16,022 nucleotides of DNA from JBCCGR01 sp039029195 (GCA_039029195.1 JBCCGR010000070.1:1-16022), one strand, 5' to 3'; shown: positions 1 to 7,600, counted from the first letter of the stretch. Program-made: numbers and translations. Notes: a model not told the origin generated them from the letters alone.

Positions 1-5
1 GCTAA

Positions 6-287
6 GACCATTTCCGGCCTTTGGGAAGAGTGCCGAGGTGTTCGACTCGCGCGATCAACCCCAACACAAATCCTGCTTCCGGTCACCGAAGAGAGATGCA
101 ACCTGGTCTGAGTCCTAGGGAACCGGATCATCCTTCCAGACCGGAAGGTTACCGTCCGCTTGATGCATTCTGGCAGAAGCGGGGTTACAACCGGCTGGAT
201 GGAGTGGTGACCGAATCTTCCTGGAAAGATCTGGGCGATGTGGTTGAAACCCCGAAACTGATGCAGTTCTGGATGAGAGAGCTATGA
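6..287 (+). CDS. GNAT-family N-acetyltransferase, C-terminal part (cut by window edge, possibly frameshifted)
   Basis: Only the last ~55 codons (from about 120) are recognisable. They carry the run HPSRPEGYRPLDAFW, then KRGY, SWKD, ETPK and a final QFWMREL, typical of the C-terminus of GNAT acetyltransferases found next to nitrilase-type hydrolases. The family transfers an acetyl group from acetyl-CoA to an amine; the substrate here is unknown. The frame has a stop at 3-5, and codons 6-119 do not read like the expected acetyl-CoA-binding core. Frame 2 contains a GKSAEVFDSRD stretch that looks more like it. The gene may therefore carry a frameshift near 80-120, or the contig edge may be poor. 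The true start is not visible. The stop overlaps the next start as ATGA (284-287), which implies translational coupling. Family call fairly sure; integrity unsure. Confidence 0.6.
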   Translation, partial: DHFRPLGRVPRCSTRAINPNTNPASGHRREMQPGLSPREPDHPSRPEGYRPLDAFWQKRGYNRLDGVVTESSWKDLGDVVETPKLMQFWMREL

Positions 288-1192
288 GCAGACAGTTTAA
301 AATCGCCGCCGCCCAGTATCCTCTCGATTTCCTCAGCGACGAGGGAGAATATATTTCCAAAATTACGAGATGGGTCGAAGAAGCTGTAAATGAAGATGCC
401 CGTTTGTTGGTGTTCCCCGAATATGGCTCCATGGAACTGGCATCGCTTGCCGGACGGGACATTGCAGCAGACTTGCACAAGTCTCTTGATGCGGTTTCTC
501 AACGAATTCGGTTGCAACGCCAGATTCATTCGGCACTGGCGAAAAACCACGATGTCTTCATAGTCTCCGCATCTGCGCCCTGCCGTTTGGAAGACGGAAC
601 GGCGACCAACGTTGCGCATATTTTCGCACCAAATGGTAAAATTGGCGAGTATCACAAGCTCATGCCTACACCATGGGAGCGCGAGGCCTGGAAGATATCT
701 TCCGGTCATGCTGATCAACTGACGGTATTTGATCTGGGATTTGCCAAAGTTGGGCTCGTGATTTGCTATGACATAGAGTTTCCGCTGATCGGCCGTGCGC
801 TGGCAGAGGCGGGTGCCGAAATCATACTAGCACCTTCAAATACGGAATTAGAACATGGGTACTGGCGCGTGCGGACAGGTTGCGTGGCGCGGGCTCTGGA
901 AAACCAGGTCTATACGGTTCATTCGCCAACGGTTGGTCCGGCGGAATGGTGCGAAGCGGTCGATATGAATACAGGCGCCGCTGGCATCTTCGCACCATCA
1001 GATACCGGATTCCCTGCTGGCGGCATTGTTGCGCTGGGAGAAATGAACAAACCGCAGTGGGTCTATGCAGATGTTGATCTCGACCTGATGGCTGGATTAA
1101 GGAAAGACGGCAGGGTGCAGACCTACAAGCACTGGAATGAACAACCGGGTGCAGGAGTGCTACCGAAAGCAAAACAGGTCTCGCTTGTCTGA
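284..1192 (+). CDS. Carbon-nitrogen hydrolase (nitrilase superfamily amidohydrolase)
   Basis: A 302-residue protein with the full nitrilase-superfamily triad: Glu46 in FPEYGSMEL, Lys125 in YHKLMPTPWERE and Cys161 in GLVICYDIEFP. The length and one-domain build fit a cytoplasmic amidase/omega-amidase-like enzyme that hydrolyses C-N bonds of amides through a cysteine thioester. The substrate cannot be read from the sequence. The start ATG overlaps the stop of the preceding GNAT gene (ATGA), so the two are probably co-translated. In other bacteria the two domains are fused in one chain (YhcX-type, GNAT plus CN-hydrolase), so here the pair may act as a split version of that protein, perhaps on acetylated or amidated small molecules (inference). 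Family call sure; specific function unknown. Confidence 0.9.
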   Translation: MSRQFKIAAAQYPLDFLSDEGEYISKITRWVEEAVNEDARLLVFPEYGSMELASLAGRDIAADLHKSLDAVSQRIRLQRQIHSALAKNHDVFIVSASAPCRLEDGTATNVAHIFAPNGKIGEYHKLMPTPWEREAWKISSGHADQLTVFDLGFAKVGLVICYDIEFPLIGRALAEAGAEIILAPSNTELEHGYWRVRTGCVARALENQVYTVHSPTVGPAEWCEAVDMNTGAAGIFAPSDTGFPAGGIVALGEMNKPQWVYADVDLDLMAGLRKDGRVQTYKHWNEQPGAGVLPKAKQVSLV

Positions 1193-1197
1193 CACTC

Positions 1198-1226
1198 TTG
1201 CAATTCCCTGCAAAAACGCTCATATC
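1198..1226 (+). promoter_or_regulatory. Probable sigma-70 promoter of the SRP RNA
   Basis: A -35 box TTGCAA (1198-1203) and a -10 box CATATC (1221-1226) are separated by 17 bases. The predicted start at about 1232-1234 matches the base of the SRP RNA terminal helix at 1232. That agreement between two independent signals is the main support; the -10 itself is only a moderate match. Confidence 0.45.
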
Positions 1227-1231
1227 AGTCT

Positions 1232-1334
1232 TGGAAGATCGGTGATGGACGGGTACCTTGCCCACCGGGTCAGATCCGGAAGGAAGCAGCCCAGACGAGA
1301 TTTTCCCGGGTCATCTTGCCCGGTCTTCCACCTT
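1232..1334 (+). ncRNA. ffs: Bacterial small signal recognition particle RNA (4.5S type)
   Basis: The apical SRP core is unmistakable: a GGAA tetraloop (1278-1281) inside TCCGGAAGGAAGCAGCC (1275-1291), the Ffh-binding hairpin with its symmetric and asymmetric loops. The outer strands pair well: TGGAAGATCGG (1232-1242) is complementary to CCGGTCTTCCA (1320-1330), with one G-T wobble. The length of about 100 nt is that of the Alu-less bacterial RNA. It binds Ffh and guides ribosomes making membrane proteins to FtsY. A short T run follows the 3' strand (1333-1336). Position just ahead of dnaX is the usual arrangement in many bacteria. Ends are estimated from the helix and promoter and may be off by several bases. 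Confidence 0.93.
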
Positions 1335-1394
1335 TTCCCCAAATTCATTTGATTATTTCCCCCTGCGACCGATGTCAGCCATGCATAAACAGGC

Positions 1395-1400
1395 TATAGT
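1395..1400 (+). promoter_or_regulatory. Possible -10 box of dnaX, implying a leaderless mRNA
   Basis: TATAGT lies seven bases before the dnaX ATG at 1407, so a transcript started from it would begin at or next to the start codon. No Shine-Dalgarno sequence precedes the ATG (GTGGCGCA). I see no good -35 box at the expected distance (1371-1377 reads GATGTCA), so support is limited. Confidence 0.25.
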
Positions 1401-1406
1401 GGCGCA

Positions 1407-3218
1407 ATGAGTGAGCAAGAATCCCAAAAACAGGCCTATCGCGTTCTGGCCCGGAAATACCGGCCGCAGAATTTTGACGACCTGATTGGTCAGGAGCCGA
1501 TGGTTCAGACCCTGTCGAATGCCTTCCGGACGGGGCGCATTGCACAGGCCTATATGTTGACGGGGGTTCGCGGTGTCGGGAAGACGACGACTGCCCGGAT
1601 ATTGGCACGTGCATTGAACTTCAAAAACGAATCCGTTGATCAACCGACTATTGATCTGTCGCAGCCGGGAGAACACTGTCAGGCGATCATTGAAGGGCGA
1701 CACATGGATGTCATTGAGATGGATGCCGCATCACACACCGGCATCGATGCGATGCGCGATCTGATCGAGTCTGCCCAATACCGTCCGTCGACGGCACGCT
1801 ACAAAGTTTACATCGTGGACGAAGTGCACATGCTTTCCGGCAGTGCATTCAACGCATTGCTCAAAACGCTTGAAGAGCCGCCGGAGCACGTCAAATTCAT
1901 TTTTGCGACAACCGAGATCAGGAAGGTGCCGGTTACTGTTTTATCCAGATGCCAACGGTTCGATCTTCGCCGGATCGATGCGGGTGCACTGACTGCCCAT
2001 CTTTCTTCTATCTGCGAAAAAGAAGACGTGAAGGCTGAAGATGATGCCCTTGCGATGATCTCAAGAGCAGCAGACGGTTCTGTGCGAGACTCGCTTTCAA
2101 TGCTGGATCAGGCGATCGCTCACGGTTCGCAGACAGATGGTTCGATTATCACCGCTGAGACAATGCGTGGCATGCTTGGTCTTTCAGACCGGGTCAGGAT
2201 CGTTGATCTGTTTGAATTCGTCATGCGTGGAGATATTGCTTCAGCGCTCGGTGAACTCAAGTCACAGTACGATACCGGCGCTGAACCATCGGTGGTTTTG
2301 ACTGATCTGGCAGATTTCGTGCATCTGGTTACGCGGTTGAAATATGTTCCGGATACTGAAAATGACCGGGCCCTTTCTGAAATCGAAAGAACAAGGGGAA
2401 AAGAGTTTGCTGACAAGTTGTCTGTCCGTGTTCTGGGGCGGGCTTGGCAAATGTTGCTCAAGGGCATGGAGGAAGTTTCAAACGCGGACAGGCCGCTTGC
2501 CGTCGCCGAGATGGTGCTCGTTCGAATGACCCACGCTTCGAGCCTTCCAACACCGGATGAACTGGTTCGGGATGCAAGTTCAAAATCAGATCAAAGAGTG
2601 GCATCTCTCCATGTAAAGGAGGGCGACAGCGGCTCCGTCTCTGCTGCGATGCCTGTAACTCCCGTTACTCCGCCACCGGACCAGCCAACGATGCATTCGG
2701 ACAGTTCGGGCGGCCAGACGCTTGCAATGGTAAAGCATCAGGAGCCAGTTACCAATGTTGCTCCTGAACCATCCAATCCGCTTCAACAATTTCGTACAGT
2801 CTCCACGTTCGAAGAGTTGATTTTTCTAGTGGAGGACAAGCGCGACCTCTCGCTCAAATCCGCAATCAAGCGGCACGTCCGGTTGGTTTCGTTTGCGGAT
2901 GGCCGCATGGAAATGAATCTGGTGGAAGATGCACCCAGAGATTTTCTGACCGTTCTGAGCAAGAAACTAGAAGAGTGGACAGGCAAGCGGTGGATGCTTT
3001 CTGTAAGCAAGGAAGAAGGTGCGCCGACCCTTGCCGAGATCGAACGCGCAGAAAACAGAGCGCAGATGGATGATGCAAAGGCCGATCCGGCAGTTGAGGC
3101 GATCATAAAACAGTTTCCGGGCGCAAAGATCGTTGACATTCGAATCCGTGAGGCCGAAACGGATGTCATTGGCGAAGCTCCGGAGGATGATGATTCTCTT
3201 GATGAGTTTTTTGAATGA
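1407..3218 (+). CDS. dnaX: DNA polymerase III subunit gamma/tau (clamp loader ATPase)
   Basis: A 603-residue clamp-loader motor that loads the beta sliding clamp at the replication fork. Visible motifs: Walker A GVRGVGKT (53-60), Walker B VYIVDEVH (134-141), sensor 1 FIFATTE (164-170) and the SRC arginine-finger motif at 180-182. A variable, Pro/Ser-rich linker (about 385-455) precedes the C-terminal tau region, which ends in FPGAKIVDIRIR and an acidic tail. Of the four zinc-module cysteines usual in the family, only Cys91 is present; the ALNC position reads ALNF and PCGxC reads LSQPG. I associate this with rhizobial DnaX. No A-AAA-AAG slippery heptamer is seen, so a gamma form made by frameshifting as in E. 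coli is not supported. It lies downstream of the SRP RNA, and the next two genes have their own promoter. Confidence 0.96.
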   Translation: MSEQESQKQAYRVLARKYRPQNFDDLIGQEPMVQTLSNAFRTGRIAQAYMLTGVRGVGKTTTARILARALNFKNESVDQPTIDLSQPGEHCQAIIEGRHMDVIEMDAASHTGIDAMRDLIESAQYRPSTARYKVYIVDEVHMLSGSAFNALLKTLEEPPEHVKFIFATTEIRKVPVTVLSRCQRFDLRRIDAGALTAHLSSICEKEDVKAEDDALAMISRAADGSVRDSLSMLDQAIAHGSQTDGSIITAETMRGMLGLSDRVRIVDLFEFVMRGDIASALGELKSQYDTGAEPSVVLTDLADFVHLVTRLKYVPDTENDRALSEIERTRGKEFADKLSVRVLGRAWQMLLKGMEEVSNADRPLAVAEMVLVRMTHASSLPTPDELVRDASSKSDQRVASLHVKEGDSGSVSAAMPVTPVTPPPDQPTMHSDSSGGQTLAMVKHQEPVTNVAPEPSNPLQQFRTVSTFEELIFLVEDKRDLSLKSAIKRHVRLVSFADGRMEMNLVEDAPRDFLTVLSKKLEEWTGKRWMLSVSKEEGAPTLAEIERAENRAQMDDAKADPAVEAIIKQFPGAKIVDIRIREAETDVIGEAPEDDDSLDEFFE

Positions 3219-3290
3219 CATTGGGTTGCGAGGGAATCGGACTTCGGGAAACTGGTAGGGCCTTCGCATTTCATTTGAAAGTCGCAGACT

Positions 3291-3319
3291 TTGCACAAAG
3301 GGCATGTAGGTAATATATC
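3291..3319 (+). promoter_or_regulatory. Probable sigma-70 promoter for ybaB-recR
   Basis: TTGCAC (3291-3296) and TATATC (3314-3319) are separated by 17 bases. The predicted start near 3326 leaves a leader of about 40 bases with an AAGGAA ribosome-binding site. It sits in the 148-base gap after dnaX, so ybaB-recR need not depend on dnaX readthrough. Confidence 0.45.
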
Positions 3320-3366
3320 TTCGGTTGGGCTTGGAATCAGCCACTGGAAAACAAGGAATTCGAAAG

Positions 3367-3693
3367 ATGAAAGACATAATGGGCTTGATGTCCAAAGCCA
3401 AGGAAATGCAAGAAAAGATGCAAGCCATGCAGGAAGAGCTTGGCAGTCTTGAAGTGGAAGGAACATCCGGTGGCGGCATGGTGAAAGTGACGCTCAACGG
3501 CAAGGGCATGATGACTGCTTTGAGTGTCGACCCGGACATGCTGAAACCGGACGAGGCAGAGATTCTCGAAGACCTTATTCTCGCTGCTCACAACGATGCA
3601 AAGGTCAAGGTTGAAGAGGAAACTGCCAGAAAAACACAGGAACTGACAGCCGGATTGCCGATCCCTCCAGGTATGAAACTCCCATTCGGATAG
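3367..3693 (+). CDS. ybaB: YbaB/EbfC nucleoid-associated protein
   Basis: A 108-residue protein with the hallmarks of the YbaB/EbfC family: N-terminal MKDIMGLMSKAKEMQEKMQAMQ helix, the E-x-EGTSGGGMVKVTLNGKG beta core and the C-terminal LPIPPGMKLPFG tail. The family forms dimers that bind DNA and associate with the nucleoid; in many bacteria the gene sits between dnaX and recR. I chose ATG 3367 over an upstream in-frame ATG at 3325 because AAGGAA (3353-3358) lies eight bases before it and the family begins here. It is followed after 13 bases by recR, so both are probably one transcript. Confidence 0.95.
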   Translation: MKDIMGLMSKAKEMQEKMQAMQEELGSLEVEGTSGGGMVKVTLNGKGMMTALSVDPDMLKPDEAEILEDLILAAHNDAKVKVEEETARKTQELTAGLPIPPGMKLPFG

Positions 3694-3706
3694 GTTTTGG
3701 CCACCA

Positions 3707-4339
3707 ATGTCATCCCGCGTTACCGGACCGGAAATCGAAACACTGATCCAGTTGCTGGCGAAACTGCCCGGCCTTGGGCCACGCTCAGCACGTCGGGCCG
3801 CGTTGCATCTCATCAAGAAAAAGGATCAAGTCTTGATGCCACTGGCCCAAGCGGCGGCGGAGGCGGCAGAGAAAGTCAGCGAGTGCAGCATCTGCGGCAA
3901 TGTGGACACAGCCAACCCGTGCACGATATGCACCGATCCGCGCAGGGATCGCTCTACAATTGTTGTTGTTGAAGATGTGTCTGATCTGTGGGCACTGGAA
4001 CGGGCAAAGGCTGTAAATTCGCTCTACCACGTCCTTGGCGGAACGCTCTCACCGCTGGAAGGTGTCGGGCCGGAAGATCTCAATATTGACGGTCTGATCG
4101 ACCGTGCATCGGAACCGGTGCCGGTTTCTGATAGCGGCGAATCCAAAAAACGCGAACTGATACTGGCTGTGAATGCAACGGTCGAGGGCCAGACCACTGC
4201 GCACTATATTACGGACCGTCTTCAGGGCCTCGACATCAAAATCACCCGTCTTGCTCACGGTGTTCCCGTCGGTGGAGAACTGGACTACCTTGATGAGGGA
4301 ACCCTCTCTGCTGCGATCAGGAGTCGAAGCGACTTCTAG
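3707..4339 (+). CDS. recR: Recombination mediator RecR
   Basis: A 210-residue protein with the full RecR layout: helix-hairpin-helix PGLGPRSARR (21-30), a C4 zinc finger with Cys60, Cys63, Cys72 and Cys75 (CSIC...CTIC), a Toprim domain from about 84 containing IVVVED, and a C-terminal GVPVGGELDYLDEGTL segment. RecR, with RecO and RecF, helps load RecA on SSB-coated single-stranded DNA at gaps. The length is slightly above the common ~200. No strong Shine-Dalgarno precedes the ATG; being 13 bases behind ybaB, it may rely on coupling to that gene. Confidence 0.96.
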   Translation: MSSRVTGPEIETLIQLLAKLPGLGPRSARRAALHLIKKKDQVLMPLAQAAAEAAEKVSECSICGNVDTANPCTICTDPRRDRSTIVVVEDVSDLWALERAKAVNSLYHVLGGTLSPLEGVGPEDLNIDGLIDRASEPVPVSDSGESKKRELILAVNATVEGQTTAHYITDRLQGLDIKITRLAHGVPVGGELDYLDEGTLSAAIRSRSDF

Positions 4340-4465
4340 ACCGTTTCACGCATTGATTAAAATTTTCAGACTCAATCGCTCCTACTCATCACCCAATCAT
4401 ATTTTTGTTGTTGACGTGGGGTTTGCAGTCTAACCTGCGGTTGGTAAGGGGAGGGGTGTTTTTCC

Positions 4466-6910
4466 GTGGCAGAGGAAACAAAAAACCAACCACAGAAGGA
4501 TGCACCCGTCATTGAAGCGGGTGATCGGGAGCGTGCAACGCAGGAAGTCCTGCAGATCATCAGTCAGTCCCGGGATGATGTGCAACCCGTTTTTACGGCA
4601 ATTTTGCAACGGGCATGTTTGTTGTGTGAAGCACCAAGCGGCGGATTGTTACTAGGCGGCCCAAACGATGAAACGATGACTTTTGAGGCCAGTTTGGGCG
4701 AGAATGCTCGCTTTGATGATGCGTTGAAGTCTGCCGTAATTCCGATGGATAAGGATGTATCCTATGCCTCAAGAGCTGTGCTGGAGAGCAAAATCTATCA
4801 TTTGGAGGACATGGGCCAAAGCGAACTCTACAAGCAGGGTTCATCTTTTGTGCGAAAAAATGTGGATGAGCTTGGTATTCGTTCCGTTATCTTTGTTCCA
4901 CTGATCGGGCCGGATGGCCCGCTTGGTGCAATGGCCCTGTTTCGCAAAGAGGTGAAACCTTTCGATGCCAATCAGGTGAAGCTGATTGAATCGTTTGCCG
5001 CACAGGCAGCAATTGCGATTGAAAATGTGAGACAGTTCAGCGAGTTGCAGAAACGCACCTCTGAGATTGCGGAATCGCTGGAACAGCAGACCGCAACAGC
5101 CGATTTGCTCAAGGTCATCAGCAAATCCGTTTTTGACCTTCCAACGGTGCTTCAGGAGGTAATTGAGGCTGCAGCCCGCCTTTGTGGCGCAAGCATATGC
5201 ATCCTGTTCGAACGTCAAGGTGACGGGATGCATTTGGGGGCAAACTTTGGTTGCTCATCGGAAATGGTGGAGTTTCACCGGAACAATCCAAACCCGATTG
5301 ATCGGTCTAATGTGGCTGGGCGGGCGACGCTTGAAAAGCAAACCGTTCATGTGCCGGATGTGACACAGAACCCTGGTTATAAACTTACGGGGTCTTTTGA
5401 ACTTGGTGGCTGGCGATCCATTATCGCTGTACCGCTCATTCGTGATGGAGAAGTTATCGCGGTACTTGCTCTTTCACGCCCGGAGGTTGGTACCTTCAGC
5501 GCGCGGCAAATAGAATTGGTAGAGACTTTCGCAGACCAGGCGGCGATTGCGATCAATAATGCCAATCTTTTTAACGAAGTGCAAAGCCGGTTGGCGCGCG
5601 AGGAGGCAACTGGAGAAATTCTGAGGGTAATCAGCAGTTCGCGTGATGATGACCGTCCAGTATTCCATGCAGTTCTGGAAAATGCATCCAGGCTTTGCGG
5701 AGCTCCAGCTGCTGTCCTGGAACTCATCGACGAAACCGGAGAAAACCTGATTGTTGCGGCAAGTTGGGGTGAAGAACTCCGCTCACTTAAGGTTGGAGAC
5801 ACTTATCCTGTTAGGGATGGGTTCGTTGCAACCAAATCTTTGAACGAAAAATGTGTCGTTCAAATCGAGGATGTCAGCAAATCAGATCTCTACAAAGAAG
5901 GAAGCGCTGTTCGAACTCAGATGGTTGAAGAAGAAAATCTTCGGACATTGGCCGTCGTTCCGCTTGTTCGGGGTGACACAGCAATTGGCTGCATTTCACT
6001 ATGCCGGCGAGAAGTGGAACGGTTTTCTGAAGATGAAATTGCACTGGTTGAAACCTTCGCATCCCAGGCAGTCATAGCCATTGAAAATGTACAGCAATTC
6101 AAGGAACTCCAGACGCGATTGGAGCGTGAAGCTGCTACGCGTAACGTATTGCAGGTGATTAGCCAAAGCCGCGATGATGAAAATCCTGTGTTCAATGTGA
6201 TACTTCAGAATGCGGCACGCTTGTGTAAATCACCTTCTGCTGACCTTCACCTGACTTCTGACAGTGGGGTGAGTTTTACATTAACTGCGCACTGGGGTGA
6301 TCCGTACCAGCAAGACGGCAATGAGGGCTTTAAGTTCCATGTGGTCGGTACGGAGTTTGAACCCTCTGAGGACCTTGCTTTACCTAGGTCGGTGAAAGAA
6401 AAAAAAGTTATTCAAATTGAGGATGTTAAAGATGACGAGATCTATCGCCGGGGAGATCCGTTAAGGGTCGAACTGGTGGACAAGGAGAAAATTCGGACCT
6501 TTATGGCGGTTCCCTTAATTCAGCAAGATGAAGCTATTGGCAGCATCACAATGTATCGTCGTGAAGTAAATCCATTTTCCCCGGATGAAATAGCACTTGT
6601 TCAAACCTTTGCGGCGCAAGCTGTGATCGCCATAGAAAATGTCCGGCAGTTCAGGGCCCTGGAAACGCTAAACGCGGAACTGGGCGATCGTGTCGAAGAA
6701 CAGGTTGGTGAGATAGAACGTATGGGAAAGCTGAAACGTTTTCTTCCGGCGGCTGTGGCGGACACAGTGGTCTCTCAGGGAGCAGAAAAAATACTGTCAA
6801 GCCACCGGGCACTGTTGGGTGTCCTGTTCTGCGACATTCGTGGATTTACAGCTTTCTGCGAAACGGCGGAACCGGAAGAGACCATTGAGGTTCTCCAGAC
6901 CTATCACTAG
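4466..6910 (+). CDS. Four-GAF sensor with class III nucleotide cyclase domain, truncated by an in-frame TAG
   Basis: A 814-codon frame starting at GTG 4466, preceded by a purine-rich GGGGAGGGG site (4448-4456). It contains four tandem GAF domains at about residues 22-190, 204-367, 380-543 and 556-730. Each starts with a version of VLQVISQSRDD...ARLC and ends with ETFAxQAxIAIEN. A coiled linker (732-760) follows, then the start of an adenylate/guanylate cyclase domain: FLPAAVADTVVSQG, VLFCDIRGFTAF with metal-binding Asp790, and EVLQTYH. TAG (6908-6910) then ends the frame, and the rest of the domain continues in the same frame from 6911. GAF domains bind small ligands or chromophores; the cyclase would make cAMP or cGMP. 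As written the product lacks the second metal Asp and the Asn/Arg pair and should be inactive as a cyclase. No signal peptide or membrane segment is visible, so it is probably cytosolic. Start codon moderately sure. Confidence 0.85.
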   Translation: MAEETKNQPQKDAPVIEAGDRERATQEVLQIISQSRDDVQPVFTAILQRACLLCEAPSGGLLLGGPNDETMTFEASLGENARFDDALKSAVIPMDKDVSYASRAVLESKIYHLEDMGQSELYKQGSSFVRKNVDELGIRSVIFVPLIGPDGPLGAMALFRKEVKPFDANQVKLIESFAAQAAIAIENVRQFSELQKRTSEIAESLEQQTATADLLKVISKSVFDLPTVLQEVIEAAARLCGASICILFERQGDGMHLGANFGCSSEMVEFHRNNPNPIDRSNVAGRATLEKQTVHVPDVTQNPGYKLTGSFELGGWRSIIAVPLIRDGEVIAVLALSRPEVGTFSARQIELVETFADQAAIAINNANLFNEVQSRLAREEATGEILRVISSSRDDDRPVFHAVLENASRLCGAPAAVLELIDETGENLIVAASWGEELRSLKVGDTYPVRDGFVATKSLNEKCVVQIEDVSKSDLYKEGSAVRTQMVEEENLRTLAVVPLVRGDTAIGCISLCRREVERFSEDEIALVETFASQAVIAIENVQQFKELQTRLEREAATRNVLQVISQSRDDENPVFNVILQNAARLCKSPSADLHLTSDSGVSFTLTAHWGDPYQQDGNEGFKFHVVGTEFEPSEDLALPRSVKEKKVIQIEDVKDDEIYRRGDPLRVELVDKEKIRTFMAVPLIQQDEAIGSITMYRREVNPFSPDEIALVQTFAAQAVIAIENVRQFRALETLNAELGDRVEEQVGEIERMGKLKRFLPAAVADTVVSQGAEKILSSHRALLGVLFCDIRGFTAFCETAEPEETIEVLQTYH

Positions 6911-6913
6911 GAG

Positions 6914-7357
6914 ATGGGTAAGTTGATTAACGAACATGGAGCCGGCGTCGATCATCGGATGGGTGACGGGATAATGGTTTTGTTCAATGACCCGGTTGCC
7001 TGTGATGATCCTGCCGGTGAAGCGATCAAACTCGCAATTGCAATGCGTGTCCGAATGGCGGAATTGTCAAAATCCTGGAAGAAGCTGGGGCATCGTCTCG
7101 GATTTGGAGTTGGGGTCTCGCTTGGGTATGCGACGGTTGGCATGGTTGGTTACGAAGGCCGTTATGATTACACCGCATCCGGCACTGCGGTGAATTTGGC
7201 TGCAAGGTTATGCGACCATGCTGAAGATGGAGAAATCCTCCTTAGTCCCAGAGCGTTCACTGCAGTCGAGGACGACTTTGATTGTGAACCAACGGGTGAA
7301 GCAAAACTCAAGGGTATCCGGGAACCCGTTGAAGTTTACCGGCTGGTTGGAGGCTGA
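6914..7357 (+). CDS. C-terminal remainder of the class III cyclase domain (same frame, after the TAG)
   Basis: These 147 codons continue the frame of the preceding gene. Codon 6911-6913 (GAG) plus this stretch reads EMGKLINEHGAG, the direct continuation of ...LQTYH. It holds the second metal Asp (MGDGIMVLF, residue 18 here, 834 in the joined chain), the DYTASG purine-site segment and the transition-state motif NLAARL. The joined protein would have about 962 residues and a complete cyclase. A separate start at ATG 6914 is doubtful: the only AGGAG (6909-6913) abuts it with no spacing. So this is either the distal part of a gene inactivated by a nonsense change, a readthrough product, or the result of a one-base sequencing error. 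Confidence 0.75.
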   Translation: MGKLINEHGAGVDHRMGDGIMVLFNDPVACDDPAGEAIKLAIAMRVRMAELSKSWKKLGHRLGFGVGVSLGYATVGMVGYEGRYDYTASGTAVNLAARLCDHAEDGEILLSPRAFTAVEDDFDCEPTGEAKLKGIREPVEVYRLVGG

Positions 7358-7389
7358 GCCATTGGGACGGACCATCAGAGGATTATAAT

Positions 7390-7542
7390 ATGTCGAAGCA
7401 AAAACTGATGAATTTGGTTAGTGCATATTTGTCCGCATACAGCGAACAGGACGCCGAAGGTTGTGCGAATGTTCTTGCACCCGTTATTTCAACATCTTCA
7501 AATTTGTTACTTTACAGTCCGCTCCGGTTTCAGCAGAAATAG
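7390..7542 (+). CDS. Short ORF, probable N-terminal fragment of an NTF2/SnoaL-like protein
   Basis: A 50-codon frame with a good ribosome-binding site (AGAGGA, 7377-7382, seven bases before ATG). The reading LVSAYLSAYSEQDAEGCANVLAP resembles the first helices of SnoaL/NTF2-like proteins (an AYxxAYxxxDxxG pattern), but the frame ends after LLLYSPLRFQQK, less than half a normal domain. It lies between the broken cyclase gene and a complete SnoaL-like gene. It may be a decayed paralogue or a real small protein. I cannot trace the missing part in other frames before 7600. Family suggestion is weak. Confidence 0.4.
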   Translation: MSKQKLMNLVSAYLSAYSEQDAEGCANVLAPVISTSSNLLLYSPLRFQQK

Positions 7543-7600
7543 AAATTTGTACATCACAAGATAAATTTTTTCTTTTTGCGAGTGTTTCCGGAGAGATATC

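Noticed and set aside
2010..2030. A-rich run GAAAAAGAAG in dnaX as a programmed frameshift site
   Set aside because: The codons are GAA AAA GAA, not the A-AAA-AAG heptamer, and the site lies inside the ATPase core, not at the domain III boundary.
2783..3539. Minus-strand open frames of 190 and 227 codons opposite dnaX/ybaB
   Set aside because: Shadow frames with Ser/Arg/Pro-rich, motif-free translations opposite well-supported genes.
4399..4430. TTGACG near 4411 as a -35 box for the GAF-cyclase gene
   Set aside because: The bases at the proper distance (CCTGCG) do not resemble a -10 box.
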